Source of the DNA: Candidatus Pyrohabitans jungbluthii
GTDB taxonomy: Archaea > Hydrothermarchaeota > Hydrothermarchaeia > Hydrothermarchaeales > BMS3B
DNA length: 64,000 nucleotides
Direction: 5' to 3'
NCBI GenBank assembly: GCA_002010065.2
Contig: MTMD02000010.1
Span: forward strand, 7,478-71,477
The position numbers and the translations under genes were made by a program. Under the pieces are notes generated by a model. The model had not been told where the DNA came from and ran no database searches. It worked only from the letters and a program-made list of their open reading frames with translations. This document shows positions 59,836 through 64,000 of this stretch, piece after piece (position 1 is the stretch's first letter; each line of letters opens with the position of its first letter).

Positions 59836-60488
59836 GCGTACTCGACCACTTCACCTGGGAGGAGCTTCTCGAGGCTATGGAGAGGGAGGCAAGAAAGCGA
59901 AAAGCGCCGGTGTATGAGTTTAAGAAGCACATCACCACGCCCTTCCGCGCCTTGGTGGCTGTGCTTCTCAGCTCAAGGACAAAAGATGAAACAACCGCAG
60001 CTGTTACAAAGCGCCTCTTTCAGCGGGCTGACTCGCCTGAGGAGCTTCTTACGCTCAGCGAGGAGGAGCTGGCTAAGCTGATATACCCTGTGGGCTTCTA
60101 CAGGGTTAAGGCGAGAAAGCTTCGCGAGCTTGCAAAGGCTTTGATTGAACAGCATGCTGGAGAAGTGCCCCACACCTTTGAGGAGCTCACAAAGCTTCCC
60201 GGTATAGGGAGGAAGAGCGCAAACATCGTCCTTGCTTACGCCTTTGGCAAAAATGAAATAGCTGTGGATACGCACGTGCACAGGATAAGCAACCGCCTAG
60301 GCATAGTGAGCACCACTAAGCCGGAGGAGACTGAGAGGGCACTGCACGCACTCGTGCCTGAAGAGCTGAAAATCAGACTCAACCGCACTTTTGTTGCCTT
60401 CGGACAGACGGTTTGCAAGCCCATTAAACCGCTGTGCGAGGCTTGCCCCCTTACCAAAGCCTGTCCGAAGGTTGGTGTGAAAGCCTAA
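59832..60488 (+). CDS. nth: Endonuclease III (DNA glycosylase/AP lyase)
   Basis: The 218-aa protein has the helix-hairpin-helix LPGIGRKSANIVLAYAFG with the catalytic Lys in GRKSAN, the catalytic Asp in AVDTHVHRISNRL, and the [4Fe-4S] cluster ligands in C-x6-C-x2-C-x5-C at the C-terminus (CKPIKPLCEACPLTKAC). It removes oxidised pyrimidines. Overlap with the preceding membrane protein gene is 4 nt. Confidence 0.96.
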   Translation: MSVLDHFTWEELLEAMEREARKRKAPVYEFKKHITTPFRALVAVLLSSRTKDETTAAVTKRLFQRADSPEELLTLSEEELAKLIYPVGFYRVKARKLRELAKALIEQHAGEVPHTFEELTKLPGIGRKSANIVLAYAFGKNEIAVDTHVHRISNRLGIVSTTKPEETERALHALVPEELKIRLNRTFVAFGQTVCKPIKPLCEACPLTKACPKVGVKA

Positions 60489-60688
60489 TCTTCCCCACCA
60501 ATTCGCCAGGTTACCAGCAGGTACAGGTAGAATGGAACCACAAGCAGAATGAACACTGCAAGCCAGGCCTTCATCAGCAAGCTAGCTAACTCAGAATAAG
60601 CCTCGCCGAGCAGCATGATAACAATGAACAAACCAATATATGCGGCAAAAACCGCATTAATAACCGATTTTCTTACTTTTATATTCAT
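60485..60688 (-). CDS. Small two-TM membrane protein, unknown
   Basis: The likely start ATG 60688 gives 67 aa: basic N-terminus (MNIKVRKSVIN), two hydrophobic segments (AVFAAYIGLFIVIMLLG and AWLAVFILLVVPFYLYLLVT), and an acidic C-terminus. An earlier in-frame ATG at 60802 would add a low-quality 38-residue extension without coding character. No clear ribosome binding site is present. It converges with nth with a 4-nt overlap. The function is unknown. Confidence 0.5.
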   Translation of the reverse strand: MNIKVRKSVINAVFAAYIGLFIVIMLLGEAYSELASLLMKAWLAVFILLVVPFYLYLLVTWRIGGED

Positions 60689-60840
60689 AACAATATCTGC
60701 CAGAGAGTTACGTAATTTGTTGGAAAAATAACATATACCTGTCTTATTGAATGTATGAAAAAATTGCAAAATAAAAATACTGATACCGGTGAGATACCTC
60801 ATTTTCCTTTTCAGTGGTTATCCGAAAATTTTCAGTAGCT

Positions 60841-63480
60841 ATGGCGATAGAGTTTGTGAGGGAACCTTTCTCCCGCGAGGAAAGCTTAGGCTGCCTTGAG
60901 CACTATGTGCGCGAGTGGTTTAAGCGTACCTTCGCAGAGCTCACTCCGCCTCAGCAATTCTCCTTCAAGCTCATCTCCCAGGGCGAGAATGTGATAATCA
61001 CTGCACCCACTGGCTCAGGCAAGACCCTCGCGGGGTTCATGGCGATACTCAGCGAACTCTTCAAGCTTGGGGAGGAGGGTAAACTAAAAGATAGCGTTTA
61101 CTGCATCTATATCTCGCCTTTAAAGGCACTGGACAACGATGTGAAGAAGAACCTGCTGGTGCCTCTTCGCGAGATTCGTGAGATCGCCAGGGAGCGCGGG
61201 ATAGAATTACCCGAAGTGCGCGTAGCGGTGCGCACAGGCGACGTCTCCCCGCAGGAGAAGCAGCGCCAGCTTCGCAAGCCACCGCACATTTTAATAACCA
61301 CGCCCGAAAGCCTGGCGGTGTTGCTGAATGCGCCTAAATTTGTGGAGCACTTTCGCAGTCTTCGCTGGGTTGTGGTGGACGAGATTCATGAGCTGGCGAA
61401 CAACAAACGTGGAGTTCACCTCTCTCTGAGCCTGGAGCGCCTGCGCGAAGTCGTGGGTAAAGAGTTTGTGCGCATAGGCTTAGGAGCGACGCTTCACCCA
61501 CTGGAGGAGGCAGCCAAATATTTAGTCGGCTACCGCAATGACGGCGAGCTCAGAAGCTGCAAAATCGTCGATGTCAGCTGGTACAAGCCCTACGATTTAA
61601 AGGTACTATGCCCCGTCAAGGATATAGTGCATGCCTCTGCGGAGCAGATTAACTCCGCGCTGTACGAGCTTCTGGATAGGCTAATCTCTTCCCACACCAC
61701 AACGCTCATCTTCACAAATACCCGCTCCGGCACGGAGCGAGTCGTTTATCAGCTCAAGACGCGCTGGGGTGATAAGTACACCGACGAAACCATTGGAGCG
61801 CACCACGGCTCACTTTCGCGGGAGATTCGGCTTGAGGTGGAGGACAGGCTCAAGAGGGGTGAGCTTAAAGCAGTGGTCTGCTCAACTTCGCTAGAGCTGG
61901 GCATAGATATAGGCTACATCGATTTAGTGGTACAGATAGGCTCGCCGAAGAGCGTTACTCGCGCCGTTCAGCGAATCGGAAGAAGCGGGCACCGCTTCCG
62001 CGACGTGGCAAAGGGCAGAATAATCGCGTTAGATAGGGACGACCTGGTTGAGTGCGCCGTCATGCTGCGCTGTGCAGAGCAGCGCCGCTTAGACGAGATC
62101 CAGATTCCCAAGAACTGCTTGGATATACTCGCGCAGCACCTAGTGGGCATGGCTCTGGAGAAGCGCTGGGATGTGGACGAGGCTCTCCGCGTGGTAAGGC
62201 GGAGCTACTGCTACCATGAGCTCAGCAAGGAGAGCTTTATCTCGCTGCTCCACTACTTAGCAGGGCACTACGCAGAGCTTGAAGACCGCAAGGTCTATGG
62301 GAAGCTGTGGTTCGACGAGGACGAGGGCGCCTTCGGCAGGCGGGGGAAGTACACCCGGATAATCTACTACTTAAACCTCGGCGCTATTCCGGACGAGGTG
62401 AAGATCGACGTTTACCTTCTGCCGGAGAAGCGCTATGTTGGCGGAATAGAGGAGGGCTTCCTGGAGCGCCTGCGCCGCGGCGATATATTCGTGCTCGGGG
62501 GCAGGCTTTACAAATTCAGGTACGCCAGAGGGATGCGCTGCTATGTGGAGCGCGTGGGCAAGGATGCCTCGCCAACAATACCTGCGTGGTTCTCAGAGAT
62601 GCTGCCCCTGAGCTTCGACTTGGCGCTGGAGATTCAGAAGTTTCGGGGCACTGTGCGAGAGAAGCTCGAACAGGGAGAGAGCAGGGAGGAGATAATCCAC
62701 TGGATTAAGACAAATTACCCCGTGGATGAAAACTCTGCCAACTCCATCTACGAGTACTTCAGAGAGCAGTTTCTGTATACCAAAATCCCTGGCTATGGAG
62801 AGTTCCACGTAGAGGAGACCTACGACCTCGCCGGGAGGCGCTTCATAGTCTTCCACGCGCTGTACGGACGCAGGGTAAACGACGCTCTCTCGCGGGCGGC
62901 GGCTGTACTGCTGAGCGATATGATATCCCACAGCGTCGCCGTAATGGTGAGTGACAACGGCTTTGCCCTGCTGGTACCCAAGCAGAGGAAGATTAACATA
63001 GAGAGGCTGCTCGACAAGCTTAAGAACTGCAACTTGGAGGAGCTTCTGAAGAAGAGCATCCGCCGCACTGAGCTGATGAAGCGGCGCTTCCGCCACTGTG
63101 CTGCGCGAAGCTTCCTAGTGCTGCGCAACTATAAGGGCTACAAGATAAGTGTGAGCAAGCAGCAGCTCAGTTCTCAATCTCTTCTCAAGGCTGTGGAAGA
63201 GGTCGACCCCAACTTCCCTGTGATTCAGGAAACATACCGCGAGATTCTGCGCGACGTGATGGACATTGAGAGAGCAGAGCGCGTGCTAAGCTGGCTGAGG
63301 GATGGCAAGCTCAGCGTTGAGATAATCTCCACGCCCATTGCATCGCCCTTTGCCCACAACCTTATAATCCTGGGAGAGGCGGACGTCATATTCATGGAGG
63401 ACAGAAAACGCCGTCTGCTTGAGCTTCACGAGGCGATAATGCGCCGCATAGCGGAGCGTGCGGAGGTGGAGGTGAGCTAA
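60841..63480 (+). CDS. lhr: Lhr-type superfamily 2 DNA helicase
   Basis: The protein is about 879 aa. Helicase motifs: Q-motif PPQQFSFKLISQGEN, I APTGSGKTLAG (about 55-65), Ia ISPLKALDND, II VVDEIHELANNKRG (DEIH), III IGLGATLHP, IV LIFTNTRSGTERV, V CSTSLELGIDIGYIDLVVQI, VI AVQRIGRSGHR. The C-terminal part carries the winged-helix and accessory domains of Lhr-core. Lhr unwinds DNA and DNA-RNA hybrids in repair and replication restart. ATG 60841 fits the family start; an upstream GTG would add 9 residues. Codons are normal for the window. Confidence 0.95.
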   Translation: MAIEFVREPFSREESLGCLEHYVREWFKRTFAELTPPQQFSFKLISQGENVIITAPTGSGKTLAGFMAILSELFKLGEEGKLKDSVYCIYISPLKALDNDVKKNLLVPLREIREIARERGIELPEVRVAVRTGDVSPQEKQRQLRKPPHILITTPESLAVLLNAPKFVEHFRSLRWVVVDEIHELANNKRGVHLSLSLERLREVVGKEFVRIGLGATLHPLEEAAKYLVGYRNDGELRSCKIVDVSWYKPYDLKVLCPVKDIVHASAEQINSALYELLDRLISSHTTTLIFTNTRSGTERVVYQLKTRWGDKYTDETIGAHHGSLSREIRLEVEDRLKRGELKAVVCSTSLELGIDIGYIDLVVQIGSPKSVTRAVQRIGRSGHRFRDVAKGRIIALDRDDLVECAVMLRCAEQRRLDEIQIPKNCLDILAQHLVGMALEKRWDVDEALRVVRRSYCYHELSKESFISLLHYLAGHYAELEDRKVYGKLWFDEDEGAFGRRGKYTRIIYYLNLGAIPDEVKIDVYLLPEKRYVGGIEEGFLERLRRGDIFVLGGRLYKFRYARGMRCYVERVGKDASPTIPAWFSEMLPLSFDLALEIQKFRGTVREKLEQGESREEIIHWIKTNYPVDENSANSIYEYFREQFLYTKIPGYGEFHVEETYDLAGRRFIVFHALYGRRVNDALSRAAAVLLSDMISHSVAVMVSDNGFALLVPKQRKINIERLLDKLKNCNLEELLKKSIRRTELMKRRFRHCAARSFLVLRNYKGYKISVSKQQLSSQSLLKAVEEVDPNFPVIQETYREILRDVMDIERAERVLSWLRDGKLSVEIISTPIASPFAHNLIILGEADVIFMEDRKRRLLELHEAIMRRIAERAEVEVS

Positions 63481-63965
63481 ACCCTCAAAATCTCAATCTC
63501 AAGCGCATCCCCAAACTCGGCTATCGCAACGCTCGGCGAAGACCGCCTGGGCGTGGTTGGGCTCCCCGGGTTTATTATCATAACCCCTCCCATCTCCACT
63601 ATAGCCGGGGTATGGGTGTGCCCGGTTACCACGACGTCACAGCCGTGCTCCTTTGCAAGGTAGGCTAACTTAGACGCGTCGCCTCGTGGATAAATTCCCC
63701 TCCCGTGGATGAGCAGGACGCGGTGCCTACCCAGCGTGAGCACCTCCTTCTCGGGCAGCGAGGTTCCGTAGTAGGCGTCCATGTTGCCCTGCACCGCTAC
63801 AACGCGCGCAACCTTGCTTAGCTCCTTAAGCACATCCAGCGAGGTCAGATCGCCCGCGTGCAAAATAAGCTCAACGCCGCGCTTTTTGAAAGTCTCAATA
63901 ACTTTCGGGTTAAGCTTTGGCGCGCGGTCGTAGACGTGGGTGTCGCTGAGTATGCCCACAAGCAT
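63477..63965 (-). CDS. YfcE/MJ0936-type metallophosphoesterase
   Basis: The 162-aa protein has the metal site: DTH in LVGILSDTHVYD (residues 8-10), HAGDLTSLD (about 36), QGNMDAYYG (about 60), HG in LLIHGRG (about 85) and GHTHTPAIV (about 115-118) plus NPGSPTTPR. It belongs to the small YfcE branch (2',3'-cyclic or other phosphodiesters in vitro); true substrates are not known. The end overlaps lhr by 4 nt, in convergent orientation. 63966-64000 contains its promoter and nothing else. Confidence 0.92.
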   Translation of the reverse strand: MLVGILSDTHVYDRAPKLNPKVIETFKKRGVELILHAGDLTSLDVLKELSKVARVVAVQGNMDAYYGTSLPEKEVLTLGRHRVLLIHGRGIYPRGDASKLAYLAKEHGCDVVVTGHTHTPAIVEMGGVMIINPGSPTTPRRSSPSVAIAEFGDALEIEILRV

Positions 63966-64000
63966 ATCCCTTTAATCCCCGAGGTTCGTTGTAAAGAATA

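Noticed and set aside
61205-61250. Another copy of the GTTACCCG element in lhr
   Set aside because: The sequence AATTACCCGAAGTGCGCG encodes the conserved LPEVRVAVRTGD of Lhr and does not form the paired arms.

Overview
The window is archaeal chromosome, most likely from a thermophilic or anaerobic euryarchaeote in the broad sense (Archaeoglobales-like or Hydrothermarchaeota-like; this placement is inference). The supporting genes are Alba, a family-B DNA polymerase with a C-terminal PIP box, ABCE1, archaeal-type AspRS, SepCysS, a fused Fae-Hps protein, a DUF63 protein and AglH-like GPT. TATA boxes lie about 25-30 nt before many start codons, which suggests leaderless mRNAs, and internal operon genes carry GGAGGTGA-type ribosome binding sites. 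No tRNA, rRNA, CRISPR array or intact transposon was seen.

Layout. 1-2.3 kb: the edge of a multiheme cytochrome c, then a HTH regulator, a membrane protein, a PCYCGC protein and a thioredoxin. 2.34-5.3 kb: a structured non-coding stretch, alba and polB. 5.3-14.9 kb: a ten-gene respiratory complex I operon on the minus strand (nuoA, B, CD fusion, H, I, J, K, L, M, N) with no NADH or F420 input module. 15-20 kb: housekeeping genes (GNAT, M20 peptidase, ABCE1, Fae-Hps) and an easily missed 41-aa Cys protein behind two palindromes. 20.2-23.1 kb: an AT-rich accessory stretch with a repeat-rich acylphosphatase protein and three small membrane proteins. 23.1-26.7 kb: cysS, MIP18, a methyltransferase and a PhoU/AbrB regulator. 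26.7-31.8 kb: two histidine kinases with identical 3' blocks and a dead kinase fragment between them. 32.3-36 kb: an exported Gly/Met-rich PepSY protein, two SHOCT proteins, DUF63, a CCAHH membrane protein and a lipoprotein. 36.2-41.2 kb: hisD, aspS, GPT and SepCysS. 41.2-45 kb: an ABC exporter in which one permease is fused to a PrsW-like intramembrane protease. 45-53 kb: an orphan LivK-type binding protein, UPF0173, an AmrS-type radical SAM enzyme, DrrAB-like exporter, class V aminotransferase, AAA ATPase and UroD/MtaA-like protein. 53.3-56.7 kb: a cytochrome c maturation cluster (thioredoxin, CcmF). 56.7-64 kb: malate dehydrogenase, a 59-aa protein, polyprenyl synthase, Gate-domain protein, endonuclease III, Lhr helicase and a phosphoesterase.

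How the parts fit: complex I, multiheme cytochrome c, CcmF with its thioredoxin, the second thioredoxin beside the cytochrome and an IspB-like (long-chain) prenyl synthase all point to a quinone- and cytochrome-based respiratory chain. Fae-Hps and UroD/MtaA-like genes suggest C1 chemistry linked to tetrahydromethanopterin or cobamides. The least explained items are a dispersed hairpin element that appears four times, once in frame inside polB; the RNA-like stretch before alba; the ABC-PrsW fusion; the Gly/Met-rich PepSY/SHOCT locus; and the small Cys protein with its putative operators.
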